Shown: positions 1 through 8,384, numbered from the stretch's first letter. The stretch: DNA of 64,000 nucleotides from Nonomuraea helvata (GCF_039535785.1 NZ_BAAAXV010000001.1:682001-746000); one strand, 5' to 3'. Notes: generated by a model not told the origin, from the sequence alone. A program made the numbers and translations.

Positions 1-104
1 CACGCGCAATAGCCCCCGCAACGTCTCCCGCTTCAGCGTTCCTCACGCTCGGCCCGCGGTCAAGGGAGAAGGGTGGCGCTTCTCTCGCGGCGCGGCGGTC
101 GGGT
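1..104. other. Left window edge, no gene assigned
   Basis: No supported gene. The first codons in frame 1 read His-Ala-Gln-stop, so this could be the tail of a gene outside the window, but three codons cannot support a call. The rest is the region downstream of the convergently read cation efflux gene that ends at 105. Confidence 0.3.
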
Positions 105-1166
105 TCAGCGGGTGCGGTGGGCGGACAGGGTGGCGTGGTGGTCGGCGCCGTCCGGGCCGTACGGGTCGGTGTGGACGGTGGCGGCCTTCAGCCGTGGCAG
201 GTCGTGGATAAGGCGGTGCTCGGCCTCCACCGCCACCGCGTGCGCGTCCACCACCGACATGCCGTGGTCCACAAGGATCTCCACCTCGGCGTGCAGGGCG
301 TGGCCGATCCAGCGCAGTCGTACGGAGCCGACCCGCCGCACCCCGTCCACCGCGGCCAGGATGCGTTCAGCGGTGTCCACGAGGGCGGGGTCCACGGCGT
401 CCATGAGCCGGTGGTAGATCTCGCGGGCGGCGTCGCGCAGCACGAAGCAGATGGCGAACGTGATCAGCAGTCCCACGACCGGGTCGGCGAGAGGGAAGCC
501 GAGCGCGGCGCCGCCCGCGCCCAGGAGGACGGCCAGGGAGGTGAAGCCGTCGGTCCTGGCGTGCAGGCCGTCGGCCACCAGCGCGGCCGAGCCGATCTCC
601 CTGCCCACCTTGATCCGGTATCGAGCCACCCACTCGTTGCCCGCGAACCCGACCAGGGCCGCCCCCGCCACCCAGCCCACGGCCCTGACGTCCTGGGGGT
701 TCAGCAGCCGGATGACGGCCTCGTACCCGGCGAAGGCCGCCGAGGCGGCGATCAGCAGGACGATGGCGATGCCCGCGAGGTCCTCGGCCCTGCCGTACCC
801 GTAGGTGAAGCGGCGGGTGGCGGCGCGGCGGCCGAGGGAGAACGCGATCGCCAGCGGGACGGCAGTGAGGGCGTCGGCCAGGTTGTGCAGGGTGTCGCCG
901 AGCAGTGCGACCGAGCCGGAGGCCACGACGATCACCGCCTGGACGGCGGCGGTGGCCATCAGGACGGCGAACGAGACGGCCAGCACGCGCATGCCACGGC
1001 TGCTGGACTCCAGCGCGGCGTCGGTCTTGTCGGCGCTGTCGTGGCTGTGCGTCCGGAACAGGCCGTGGACCATGCGCCCGAATCTCCCCGCCGACCCCGG
1101 ATGCCCGTGCCCGTGCCCGTGCCCATGTCCGTGCCCGTGCCCTCGAAGGTCCCGCTGGTCAGCCAT
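105..1166 (-). CDS. Cation diffusion facilitator (Zn/Co/Cd-type efflux) transporter
   Basis: A 353-aa cation diffusion facilitator family protein, predicted to export a divalent metal across the cytoplasmic membrane in exchange for protons. Seen: a His-Gly repeat at about residues 10-22, a hydrophobic core with several predicted membrane segments including the family pattern LLGDTLHNLADAL and a later ADGLHARTDG, and a soluble C-terminal metal-binding domain. The open frame runs 96 codons further upstream, but that extension overlaps the divergent arsR-type gene; ATG 1166 starts directly before the His-rich tail, as is usual. It is divergent from an ArsR-family gene across a 49-bp gap holding a dyad, so metal-responsive control by that neighbour is likely (inference). 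The specific metal is not determined. Confidence 0.9.
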   Translation of the reverse strand: MADQRDLRGHGHGHGHGHGHGHPGSAGRFGRMVHGLFRTHSHDSADKTDAALESSSRGMRVLAVSFAVLMATAAVQAVIVVASGSVALLGDTLHNLADALTAVPLAIAFSLGRRAATRRFTYGYGRAEDLAGIAIVLLIAASAAFAGYEAVIRLLNPQDVRAVGWVAGAALVGFAGNEWVARYRIKVGREIGSAALVADGLHARTDGFTSLAVLLGAGGAALGFPLADPVVGLLITFAICFVLRDAAREIYHRLMDAVDPALVDTAERILAAVDGVRRVGSVRLRWIGHALHAEVEILVDHGMSVVDAHAVAVEAEHRLIHDLPRLKAATVHTDPYGPDGADHHATLSAHRTR

Positions 1167-1201
1167 GGCATCCCTCGCTTGCGCTCTTCGTCCGTTCTGA
1201 C

Positions 1202-1218
1202 CATGATATGTAGTCATG
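1202..1218. promoter_or_regulatory. Candidate ArsR-family operator (CATGA-N7-TCATG)
   Basis: A perfect 5-bp inverted repeat, CATGA and TCATG separated by 7 bp, lies between the divergent efflux and ArsR genes. It runs into the ATG of the regulator at 1216, so a bound repressor would cover the start region of both genes. ArsR/SmtB repressors bind imperfect AT-rich dyads of this kind; the assignment is by position. Confidence 0.5.
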
Positions 1219-1572
1219 TACGCACGCGACAACGTCTCAGGTGCCAACCGGTCGCAGGAGCAACCCACTCCCGCCCAGGTGAACGCGGCCGTGGACGCGT
1301 TCCGCATGCTCAGCGACGGCACCCGGCTGCGGCTGATGTGGTTGCTGTCGTCAGACGAGCAGGATGTGAACTCGCTTGCCCAGGCGGTCGGCGTGCCGCG
1401 GCCGTCGGTGTCGCAGCATCTGGCCAAGCTCAGGCTGGCGGGGCTGGTGGACACCCGCAGGGACGGACGTCGCGTGCTCTACCGGGCACGCGACTCCCAC
1501 GTACGGGCGCTCATCGCCGAGGCGCTGTTCCACGCCGACCATGAGGTGTCAGGCCGGTCCCGCCACAACTGA
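1216..1572 (+). CDS. ArsR/SmtB-family metal-responsive repressor
   Basis: A 118-aa winged helix-turn-helix protein of the ArsR family. Seen: the family opening pattern AFRMLSDGTRLRLMWLL at about residues 28-44, recognition region VPRPSVSQHLAKLRLAGLV at about 60-78, and a wing RRDGRRVLYRA. The C-terminal helix has two histidines and an aspartate (FHADHE) that may form part of an alpha5-type metal site, as in CzrA/NmtR relatives (inference). It is divergent from the cation efflux gene and probably represses both genes until metal binds. No ribosome-binding site precedes ATG 1216 and the dyad overlaps it, so the transcript may be leaderless or translation may start slightly downstream. Confidence 0.88.
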   Translation: MYARDNVSGANRSQEQPTPAQVNAAVDAFRMLSDGTRLRLMWLLSSDEQDVNSLAQAVGVPRPSVSQHLAKLRLAGLVDTRRDGRRVLYRARDSHVRALIAEALFHADHEVSGRSRHN

Positions 1573-1588
1573 GCGGGGATGAGGACGA

Positions 1589-2197
1589 TCAGGCCCGGGC
1601 GGCCAGCTTGGCGACCACGTCCACGATGCGGGCGGCACGTTCGAGCTCGGCGCGGTGGAACACCGGCCCGTCCGCCCTGGCCACCACCAGATGCAGCCCC
1701 TGGGCCACCACCGGCAGCAGCATCAGTCTCAGCTTGTCGGCGTCCATGGTGGCGGCCCGGGGCGGCGGCTCCGGCAGGTCAAGTTCGAACTTCTTGGGAG
1801 CGGCCAGCGAGGCGTGCCGCACGGCCCCGTCGGCCAGCGCCACCGACCACTCCGCGCCGCACAACCCCGGCAGCGCGTCCACCAGCGTGGCGAAGCCCCG
1901 TGCGGGCTCGGACACCACGTGCATGAGCAGGTCGTAGTCCAAGGCCGAGCCCGGCACCTCCTTGGTCGCCCAGACGCCCTCCACCCGTACGCCCGGCAGG
2001 GCGGACAGCCGCTCGCGGGCCTCGGACGTGGTCACCGGCCCCGGCCAGGAGACAGTGAAGTCGTCCACGGCCCGACCGCGCTCGCGTTCGAGCACGGTGA
2101 CCTGCAGGATGTCCGCGCCGAGCGCACCCAGGGCCCTGGCGATCTGGCCAAGGCCGCCCGGCCGGTCCGGCAGCGACACCCTCAGTCGCAGCAGCAT
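1589..2197 (-). CDS. ACT-domain amino-acid-binding protein
   Basis: A 202-aa protein opening with an ACT domain (about residues 1-75): MLLRLRVSLPDRPGGLGQIA followed by a D-I-L-Q-V-T strand and a -VDDFTV- strand. ACT domains bind amino acids or other small ligands and regulate metabolism; no catalytic domain is attached. The C-terminal half (about 80-202) has no motif I recognise, though it contains a predicted beta-rich stretch (AEWSVALADGAVRHASLA). I chose ATG 2197 because AGGGGG lies just upstream; an in-frame start at 2224 has no such site. It is convergent with the ArsR gene (16-bp gap) and has no clear operon partner. The molecular role is unknown. Confidence 0.75.
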   Translation of the reverse strand: MLLRLRVSLPDRPGGLGQIARALGALGADILQVTVLERERGRAVDDFTVSWPGPVTTSEARERLSALPGVRVEGVWATKEVPGSALDYDLLMHVVSEPARGFATLVDALPGLCGAEWSVALADGAVRHASLAAPKKFELDLPEPPPRAATMDADKLRLMLLPVVAQGLHLVVARADGPVFHRAELERAARIVDVVAKLAARA

Positions 2198-2357
2198 TGC
2201 CGCCCCCTTTCCAGAGGCTCCCACAGTGCCGTAGAAAGATTTCGAGAATATTCCACGGATATGTCGCGCATGCTGCGGTTATATCCCAGCATGCAGTGTT
2301 AAGTCCGGATTGTCGATAAAGGGCTGGCGCAAGTTTCCGCAGGTCATGGTACGCCCC

Positions 2358-2383
2358 CTCCCCCCAGGCGGACCTGGGGGGAG
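2358..2383 (-). terminator. Hairpin terminator after the P450 gene
   Basis: Perfect 11-bp arms, CTCCCCCCAGG and CCTGGGGGGAG, enclose a 4-nt loop about 10 bp past the stop codon of the P450 fusion gene. There is no U-run on the minus strand, as is common for actinobacterial terminators. Confidence 0.7.
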
Positions 2384-2393
2384 CCCGGAGCGG

Positions 2394-5300
2394 TCAGGCG
2401 AACACGTCCTGCTGGTAGCGCCCCGCCGCCTCCAGCCCGGCCAGCCACTCGGCGCCGTCCTGCCCGGTCCGCTCCCGGTGGATGTCCAGCAGCACCTGCC
2501 GCACCGCCGGAGCCATCCGCAGCCCGTCGCCGCACACGTACACGTGCGCGCCCTGCGAGAGCAGCTCCCACACCTCGTCGGCGTGCGCGGCGATGGCGTC
2601 CTGGACGTACCGGTACGGGTGCCCCGGCACGGCGGAGTACGCGACGTGCGCGGACACGCCCCAGCGGGCGAGGTCGCCGGCGTACAGCTGGTCGTGCTGA
2701 GGGTGACGGCACCCGGTGAAGATCGCGGCCGGGCCGGCGGCGCCGGTCAGGACGCGCTCCTCGAGGAAGCCGCGGAGCGGGGCGAAGCCGGTGCCGGGGC
2801 CGACGAGGACCACCGGCGTGGCCGGGTCCTCCGGCAGCCGGAACGGCGGCGCGGGCACGCGGACGTAGCCGTAGAACACCTCGCCCTCCTTCAGCCCGCC
2901 GAGATAGGCCGAGCACATGCCCTGGTACGTGCCGGTGCCCGACCACGCGGGCCCCTCCACCAGGCCGACGGTGAGACGCACGAGCGAAGGGTCGGCCAGC
3001 GGCGAGGAGGAGACCGAGTAGTAGCGCGGCTTGATGGGCCCGGCCATCTCCAGGAACACCGGCAGCGGCAGCGTGATCGCCGGGAAGCGCTCGAGCAACG
3101 CCAGCGCGGAGACGCGCTTGGCCAGGATCTCGTCGGCGTAGTTCTCGGTCAGCCCGGTGAGCTGACCGCGGGTCCACGGGCATGCGGTGTGGGCGGCCAG
3201 CGCCTCGATGTCGGCCCTGGTGGCCACGTCCTGCAGCTCGGCGAACTCGGTCAGCAGCAGGCCCGCCGTGACGGGCGTGTCCACGGGCAGGTGGGTGGAT
3301 CCGGCGGCGCGCAGCCGTACCACCTGCTCGCGGGGGACGCGCAGGCAGCGCAGCGCCCACTCCACCAGCTCGGGGTCGTTCTTGGCGAAGACGGCCACGT
3401 GGTCGCCCGCTGAGTACGTGACGCCCTCGGGCAGCCTGGCCACGATCGAGCGCACGCCGGGACGCGGCGCCTCGGTCGAGAAGTCCCAGAGCCCGGTGGG
3501 GTCGCCGGTCAGCTCCTCGTTGGAGACGACGGTCAGCGGGAAGGCGCGCGAGGAGACGACCGAGGGCCTGACCTCCGCCTCGCTCAGCACCTCCATCTCG
3601 TAGCGCGGACCGGCGGTCTCGGTGGCGGCGCTGTACTCCTCGGCCAGCGCGGTCCAGAGCTTGGCCGTCCACGCGGACACGTCGCCGTCGAAGTCGCCGT
3701 CCGCGTCGGCCTCGCCGCGCTCGATCAGCGGCACCGCCCCCGCGGCCGTCAGCTTCTCGTAGGCGCGCTTCGGGAAGTCCTGGTACGTGGGCCACTGCGT
3801 GTTCCCGCAGCCCAGCACGGCCAGCCGCACGCCGGACAGGTCGGGCAGCGTCTCCAGCGCGTCGAAGCGCTGGGCGTTGTCGGGGGCCTTGCCGTTGTAG
3901 GAGGAGGCGACCACGATGAGCAGGCCCTCGCTCGGCGGCGTCATGTCGTCGAGCGTGGTCAGCGTGCCGGCGAAGCCCGCGCGACCGGCCCGCTCGGCCA
4001 GGCGCTCGGCGATGTCGGAGCTGGTGCCGAGGTTGGAGCCGTACGCGACGGTGAGCGGCACGCCGGTGACGGCGATCTCCTGCTGCTCGCTCTCCTCGAC
4101 CACCTGGGCCGCGACGGCCGCCCGCTCGTGCGCGCGCCGCTCGCGGACCCTGAGCGTGAACCCGTCAGGCTTGATGGTGAGCGTCTGCTTGATCTTCATG
4201 CGGTAGACGTTCGGGTCGGAGATCGCGAAGCGCCGCAGGATCATCGCCAGCGCCAGCCTGGCCTCGGTGAGCGCGAACTGGCGGCCGATGCAGGCCCGCT
4301 CGCCGTTGCCGAACGGCTTGTACGCCGCGCGGTGGTGGCTCTTCTTGTTCTCCGGCAGCCACCGGTCGATGTCGAACTCGTCCGGCCGTTCCCACGCCTT
4401 GGGGTTGCGGTGCAGCACCGGCAGGAGCACGGCGACGCCCTGGTCCTTGGCGATGGGATAGCCGCCGATCGTGGTGTCCTCGACCGCGCTGACGCTGAAC
4501 GCCGGGATCGGCGACCAGTGGCGCAGCGTCTCCTCCAGGATGCGCGGGATGACGTCGAGCTTCATGATCGTCTCGTACGTCGGCGGCTCGTCGCCGGGCA
4601 GCAGCCGGTCCACCTCGTCGTAGGCGCGCGCCAGCGTGTGCGGCTCGCGCAGCAGGTTGTACAGCGCGAACGAGAGCAGCCCGCTGGTGGTCTCGTGGCC
4701 GGCGATGAGAAAGGTGAGGACCTGGTTGCGGATGTTCTCGTCGGACAGGCGGACGCCGGTCTGCGGGTCGGACGCCTCCAGCATCAGGCCCAGCAGGTCC
4801 TTGGAGCCGGCGCCGCCCTCTGCGCGGCGCTGCCTGATCACGTCGTCGACGAGCTCCTGCATGTCGGCGATGTCACGCCGGTACGCCTCCTCGTGCGAGC
4901 GCTTGAGCTTGGTGACGAACGGCAGCTGCTGGTTGCGCAGCATGGCCTCGGTCAACGCGCCGCCCATGGACTGCAGGAACGGGTGCAGCTCCGGCGAGTC
5001 GAACGAGCGGAACCGGTAGCCGAACCCGGTGAGCGAGATCGTGTCCAGGGTGAGCCTGGTCATGTCGTCGGCGACGGGCAGGTCCTCCCCCTGGCGACCT
5101 GCCCACGACTCGACGAGCTGCTCGGCGATCTCGAGCATCTGCGCGTAGTAGGCCTTCATCGAACGCTGGCTGAAGGCGGGCATCAGGATGCGATGCGCGT
5201 GTCCCCACACCGGCTCGTCGTGGTCGGCCGTGAACAGCCCGTCGCCGCCGAAGTCGCGGACGATCGACAGCGGCGGCTTGATGCGCTTGACGAACCTGCT

Positions 5301-5492
5301 CTCGTCACACACCTCGGCGACCAGATCCGGGTCGTACACCAGCACGATCGTGCGACCGGCGACCTCCAGCCGGAAGATGCCCTCCTCGTACCGGGAGGCG
5401 ACCTGGACGAAGTGCTCCACCGGCGAGTGAGAGGGAATCTGCAGCGTGTTACCCAGGATGGGCAGGCCCTGGGGTGCGGGAATCTGCGCCAT
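2394..5492 (-). CDS. Self-sufficient cytochrome P450/NADPH-P450 reductase (P450 BM3 / CYP102 type)
   Basis: A 1032-aa natural fusion of a P450 haem domain (about 1-460) and a diflavin reductase. Seen: I-helix AGHETT at 264-269, ExxR at 321-324, haem loop FGNGERACIG at 394-403 with Cys401, FMN-binding YGSNLGTSSD near 485, FAD-binding RYYSVSSSP and NADPH-binding VGPGTGFAPLRGF near the C-terminus. Numbering tracks P450 BM3 closely: the equivalents of BM3 Phe87 (GDGLFT) and Thr268 are present and Arg47 appears conserved, but the position of BM3 Tyr51 is Leu. Such enzymes hydroxylate fatty acids at subterminal carbons using NADPH and O2, without a separate redox partner; the true substrate is not known here. 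ATG 5492 was chosen over 5516 because AAGGGAG precedes it by 6 nt. Divergent from a TetR regulator with a doubled operator between them. Confidence 0.96.
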   Translation of the reverse strand: MAQIPAPQGLPILGNTLQIPSHSPVEHFVQVASRYEEGIFRLEVAGRTIVLVYDPDLVAEVCDESRFVKRIKPPLSIVRDFGGDGLFTADHDEPVWGHAHRILMPAFSQRSMKAYYAQMLEIAEQLVESWAGRQGEDLPVADDMTRLTLDTISLTGFGYRFRSFDSPELHPFLQSMGGALTEAMLRNQQLPFVTKLKRSHEEAYRRDIADMQELVDDVIRQRRAEGGAGSKDLLGLMLEASDPQTGVRLSDENIRNQVLTFLIAGHETTSGLLSFALYNLLREPHTLARAYDEVDRLLPGDEPPTYETIMKLDVIPRILEETLRHWSPIPAFSVSAVEDTTIGGYPIAKDQGVAVLLPVLHRNPKAWERPDEFDIDRWLPENKKSHHRAAYKPFGNGERACIGRQFALTEARLALAMILRRFAISDPNVYRMKIKQTLTIKPDGFTLRVRERRAHERAAVAAQVVEESEQQEIAVTGVPLTVAYGSNLGTSSDIAERLAERAGRAGFAGTLTTLDDMTPPSEGLLIVVASSYNGKAPDNAQRFDALETLPDLSGVRLAVLGCGNTQWPTYQDFPKRAYEKLTAAGAVPLIERGEADADGDFDGDVSAWTAKLWTALAEEYSAATETAGPRYEMEVLSEAEVRPSVVSSRAFPLTVVSNEELTGDPTGLWDFSTEAPRPGVRSIVARLPEGVTYSAGDHVAVFAKNDPELVEWALRCLRVPREQVVRLRAAGSTHLPVDTPVTAGLLLTEFAELQDVATRADIEALAAHTACPWTRGQLTGLTENYADEILAKRVSALALLERFPAITLPLPVFLEMAGPIKPRYYSVSSSPLADPSLVRLTVGLVEGPAWSGTGTYQGMCSAYLGGLKEGEVFYGYVRVPAPPFRLPEDPATPVVLVGPGTGFAPLRGFLEERVLTGAAGPAAIFTGCRHPQHDQLYAGDLARWGVSAHVAYSAVPGHPYRYVQDAIAAHADEVWELLSQGAHVYVCGDGLRMAPAVRQVLLDIHRERTGQDGAEWLAGLEAAGRYQQDVFA

Positions 5493-5513
5493 GATTGCTC
5501 CCTTTCGAGTAGC

Positions 5514-5550
5514 CATACACCGTATGGCTCACGCTACCATACGGTGTATG
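5514..5550. promoter_or_regulatory. Doubled TetR operator between the P450 and TetR genes
   Basis: Two complete dyads, CATAC-ACC-GTATG (5514-5526) and CATAC-GGT-GTATG (5538-5550), are themselves mirror images. Together they form a 14-bp perfect inverted repeat with a 9-bp spacer. Their centres are 24 bp apart, a spacing that allows two TetR dimers on the same stretch. The right dyad contains the ATG of the TetR gene; the left one lies 22 bp upstream of the P450 start. By position the adjacent TetR protein represses the P450 gene and itself. Confidence 0.85.
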
Positions 5551-6111
5551 GCGGTGAGCGCACGCAGGGGCACGCCCCTCACGATCGAAGAGATCTCCTC
5601 CACGGCAGTACGCCTGATCGACGAGGGGGGCGTGGAAGGGCTGTCCATGCGCAAGCTGGCGGCCGAGCTGGACGTCAACCCCATGTCGCTCTACCACCAC
5701 GTGGAGAGCAAGGAGGCGCTGCTCGGGCTGGTCTGCGCCACCGCGGCCCAGCGCATGCACATGCCGCCGGATGACGGCGCCCCGTGGCAGGACCAGCTCA
5801 AGGCCCTGGCGCTGGCCTACCACCGGCACGCCCGCGAGCATCCGGCCCTGTGGGGATACGTGCACACCCATCCGCAGCTGATCAACGACCACCGGCTGGT
5901 GATCTGGCAGACGCTCTATCGCATCCTGCGGCTGGCGGGCGTGCCGGAGCCGGAGCTGCGGCGGACGAGCGAGATCCTGAACGCGTTCGTCTCGGGCTTC
6001 ATCGTGGCCGAGACCCACGGGCACATGTCGGACGACCCCGAGGGGGTCGACCGTAACTTCGACACGGCCGTACACCTGATCATCAACGGCATGGTGAGCT
6101 TCTCCGCCTGA
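5548..6111 (+). CDS. TetR-family repressor, probable regulator of the P450 fusion gene
   Basis: A 187-aa TetR/AcrR-family protein. The N-terminal helix-turn-helix is clear (about residues 10-56: IEEISSTAVRLIDEGG, then LSMRKLAAELDVNPMSLYHH, with a following KEALL helix). The C-terminal ligand domain (about 70-187) resembles the tetracycline-repressor C-terminal type and would bind an unknown small inducer, perhaps a fatty acid or P450 substrate (inference). The frame is open to 5446, but the start at ATG 5548 gives a standard TetR N-terminus, and that ATG is the last 3 bp of the right operator. A leaderless transcript is likely because no ribosome-binding site fits between operator and start. 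In Bacillus BM3 systems an analogous adjacent TetR (BM3R1) represses the P450 gene, which supports the role. Confidence 0.9.
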   Translation: MAVSARRGTPLTIEEISSTAVRLIDEGGVEGLSMRKLAAELDVNPMSLYHHVESKEALLGLVCATAAQRMHMPPDDGAPWQDQLKALALAYHRHAREHPALWGYVHTHPQLINDHRLVIWQTLYRILRLAGVPEPELRRTSEILNAFVSGFIVAETHGHMSDDPEGVDRNFDTAVHLIINGMVSFSA

Positions 6112-6122
6112 TCAGGCTGTGC

Positions 6123-6170
6123 GTTGGAAAATCCAACTCGCTCGCGCTAGGGTGAGTTCAGTTTTCCAAC
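6123..6170. promoter_or_regulatory. Operator/promoter of the thiolase-SDR operon
   Basis: GTTGGA-AAA-TCCAAC (6123-6137) is a perfect 6-bp dyad, and its left arm GTTGGAAAA recurs inverted as TTTTCCAAC at 6162-6170. A possible promoter lies inside: TTGGAA (6124-6129), 18-bp spacer, TAGGGT (6148-6153). A TetR- or FadR-type repressor would overlap the -35 box; the adjacent upstream TetR gene has a different operator, so the regulator is unknown. Confidence 0.5.
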
Positions 6171-6186
6171 CCACAGGGAGGGCGCG

Positions 6187-7344
6187 ATGCGTGACGCGGT
6201 CATCGTGCAGGCCGTACGCACTCCGATCGGCAAGGGCAAGCCCGGCGGCGGCCTGACCGGGGTCCACCCGGTGGACCTGCTGGCCCACACCCTGCGCGCG
6301 CTGATCGAGCGCAGCGGGGTGGATCCGTCGCTGGTGGACGACGTGATCGGTGGCTGCGTCGACCAGGTGGGCGAGCAGGCCATGAACACCACGCGCAACG
6401 CCTGGCTGGCGGCCGGCCTGCCGGAGTCGGTTCCCGCGGTCACCGTGGACCGGCAGTGCGGCTCCTCCCAGCAGGCCGTGCACTTCGCCGCCCAGGGGAT
6501 CATGGCCGGCGCGTACGACCTGGTGGTGGCGTGCGGCGTGGAGTCGATGAGCCGCGTGCCGATGTGGTCCAACGTGCCTGCCGGGGCCGACCCGTTCGGC
6601 CCCGCGATGGCGGCGCGCTTCCCCGACGGTCTTGTGCCGCAGGGCATCAGCGCCGAGCTGATCGCCGCCAAGTGGTCGCTCAGCCGCGAGCAGCAGGACG
6701 CGTTCTCCGCGGGCTCCCACCGCAAGGCCGCCGCCGCGTCCTTCGCCGACGAGCTCGTACCCATCGCCGGGCTCGACCGGGACGAGTCGGTGCGCCCCGC
6801 CACGACGCCGGAGATCCTGGCCGGTCTGAAACCCGCCTTCACGGACCCGGGTTACGCCGAGCGGTTCCCGCAGATAGAGTGGTCAGTCACCGCCGGCAAC
6901 ACCAGCCCGATCAACGACGGGGCGGCGGCCGTGCTGATCACCAGCTCGGAGACGGCGGCCCGGCTGGGCCTGCGCCCGCTGGCCCGCCTGCACAGCTTCG
7001 CCGTCGCGGGCGCGGACCCGATCCTCATGCTCACGGCCGTCATCCCCGCCACGGAGAAGGTGCTGCGCCGCGCGGGGCTGGGTCTCGCCGACATCGACCT
7101 GTTCGAGGTCAACGAGGCGTTCGCGAGCGTCGTGCTGGCCTGGCTGCAGGAAACCGGCGCCGCCCCGGCCAGGGTCAACGTCAAGGGCGGCGCCATCGCG
7201 CTCGGCCACCCGCTGGGCGCGAGCGGCGCCCGTATCGCCACGACGCTGGTGCACGCGATGCACGAGCGCGGCGCCCGCTACGCCCTGCAGACCATGTGCG
7301 AGGCCGGCGGCCTGGCCAACGCTCTGATTCTCGAACGCCTCTAA
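6187..7344 (+). CDS. Acetyl-CoA C-acyltransferase (thiolase)
   Basis: A 385-aa thiolase. It catalyses cleavage of 3-ketoacyl-CoA with CoA to give acetyl-CoA and a shortened acyl-CoA (beta-oxidation), or the reverse condensation. Seen: nucleophilic Cys91 in VDRQCGSSQQA, the NEAFAS block, the GHPLGASGAR block with the catalytic His, and Cys371 in TMCEAGGLANA; the last motif is the actinobacterial variant of the usual CxGGG. Full family length. AGGGAGG precedes ATG 6187. It is followed 20 bp later by a short-chain dehydrogenase in the same operon, which suggests fatty-acid or side-chain degradation rather than PHB synthesis (inference). Confidence 0.93.
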   Translation: MRDAVIVQAVRTPIGKGKPGGGLTGVHPVDLLAHTLRALIERSGVDPSLVDDVIGGCVDQVGEQAMNTTRNAWLAAGLPESVPAVTVDRQCGSSQQAVHFAAQGIMAGAYDLVVACGVESMSRVPMWSNVPAGADPFGPAMAARFPDGLVPQGISAELIAAKWSLSREQQDAFSAGSHRKAAAASFADELVPIAGLDRDESVRPATTPEILAGLKPAFTDPGYAERFPQIEWSVTAGNTSPINDGAAAVLITSSETAARLGLRPLARLHSFAVAGADPILMLTAVIPATEKVLRRAGLGLADIDLFEVNEAFASVVLAWLQETGAAPARVNVKGGAIALGHPLGASGARIATTLVHAMHERGARYALQTMCEAGGLANALILERL

Positions 7345-7363
7345 CGACAACCGAAGGAACAAG

Positions 7364-8062
7364 ATGAAGATCTCCGGCAGCGTCGCCCTCGTCACGGGCG
7401 CGAACCGCGGCCTGGGCGCCACCTTCGCCCAGGCCCTCCTGGACCGGGGCGCCCGCACCGTCTACGCGGCGGCCAGGAACCCCGCCACGGTCACCGGCGC
7501 GGGCCTCACCCCGATCGAACTCGACATCACGGACCCGGCCGCCGTCGCGGCCGCGGCCGAGCGCTGCGCCGACGTGGACCTGCTGATCAACAACGCCGGC
7601 ATCGCCCGCCCGGGCCCGGCCGACCTGGACTCGGCCCACGCCGAGATGGAGACCAACTACTTCGGCACCCTGTCCATGAGCCGCGCCTTCGCCCCCGTCC
7701 TGGCGCGCAACGGCGGCGGCGCGCTGGTGAACGTGCTGTCGGCGCTGTCGTTCTTCTCGGTCCCGCAGGTGAGCACGTACGCCGCGTCGAAGGCGGCGGC
7801 GTGGTCGCTGACCAACGCCCTGCGGGTGGAGCTGAAGGAGCAGGGCACTCACGTCGTCGGGGTGCACGCGGGCTACATCGACACCGACATGGCCGCCGGC
7901 GTCACGGACCCCAAGATCTCCCCGGCGGAGGTCGTCGCCCAGACACTCGACGCCCTGGAGGCCGGGACGTACGAGGTCCTGGCCGACACGCTCAGCAAGG
8001 AGATCAGGGCCGGCCTCTCGGGTGACCTCGAGCTCCTCTACCCGGCGCTGGCCACCCGCTGA
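7364..8062 (+). CDS. Short-chain dehydrogenase/reductase (SDR)
   Basis: A 232-aa classical SDR. Seen: cofactor motif TGANRGLG at about residues 12-19, structural NNAG near 77-80, catalytic Ser in the LSALSFF strand and YAASK (Tyr/Lys pair) near 136-140. Basic residues after the second strand (AAARN) hint at NADPH preference (inference). Second gene of the thiolase operon with GAAGGAA upstream. The substrate is unknown; in this context a 3-hydroxyacyl or alcohol intermediate of the thiolase pathway is plausible. Confidence 0.88.
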   Translation: MKISGSVALVTGANRGLGATFAQALLDRGARTVYAAARNPATVTGAGLTPIELDITDPAAVAAAAERCADVDLLINNAGIARPGPADLDSAHAEMETNYFGTLSMSRAFAPVLARNGGGALVNVLSALSFFSVPQVSTYAASKAAAWSLTNALRVELKEQGTHVVGVHAGYIDTDMAAGVTDPKISPAEVVAQTLDALEAGTYEVLADTLSKEIRAGLSGDLELLYPALATR

Positions 8063-8069
8063 GCACACC

Positions 8070-8375
8070 TCAGCCGGCGCTCGCCTCCCAGACGGCCTCG
8101 AACGCCGGCTCCGTGATCTCGGTCAGCTCCCAGACCTCCAGCGGCTGGTCGGCCAGGAAACCGTGCTCGTCCTGCAGGTGGCGCCACCAGTAGCGGCGGG
8201 CGACCCGGTCGGGGTCCACCAGCACCTGCCGGACCGCCCACTGCTCGCGGCCGTCGCCCTCGACGCTCTCGAAGAGCCAGGCGCGCCCGTCCTCGTCGCC
8301 CATGTGCCAGTAGCGGCGGGGCGCGTCGGACTCGGCGAGCTGCCTCACCAGCGGCTGGCGTAGATCTGGAAGCAC
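8070..8375 (-). CDS. Conserved-looking hypothetical protein
   Basis: A 101-aa acidic protein rich in Trp and Tyr (RRYWHMGDEDG, RRYWWRHLQDEHG, WELTEITEPAFEAVW). I do not recognise a family. Translation is taken from GTG 8375; an in-frame TAG lies four codons upstream, so the N-terminus cannot be much longer. It is convergent with the SDR gene (7-bp gap). An insertion sequence ends only 10-14 bp upstream of the start codon, so the native promoter was probably displaced and expression may now depend on the element. Confidence 0.6.
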   Translation of the reverse strand: MLPDLRQPLVRQLAESDAPRRYWHMGDEDGRAWLFESVEGDGREQWAVRQVLVDPDRVARRYWWRHLQDEHGFLADQPLEVWELTEITEPAFEAVWEASAG

Positions 8376-8384
8376 CCGCCCACT

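Noticed and set aside
1100..1141. Short GC-rich tandem repeats, considered as a CRISPR or VNTR
   Set aside because: They encode the His-Gly tail of the efflux protein; there are no spacers and the period is 6 bp.
117..1544. Long plus-strand frame (475 codons) opposite the efflux gene
   Set aside because: It is the antisense shadow of the cation efflux gene: low-complexity Gly/Arg/Val content, no family motifs, no ribosome-binding site.
4128..5774. 548-codon plus-strand frame opposite the P450 gene
   Set aside because: Antisense to a protein with every P450 BM3 motif; composition is shadow-like.
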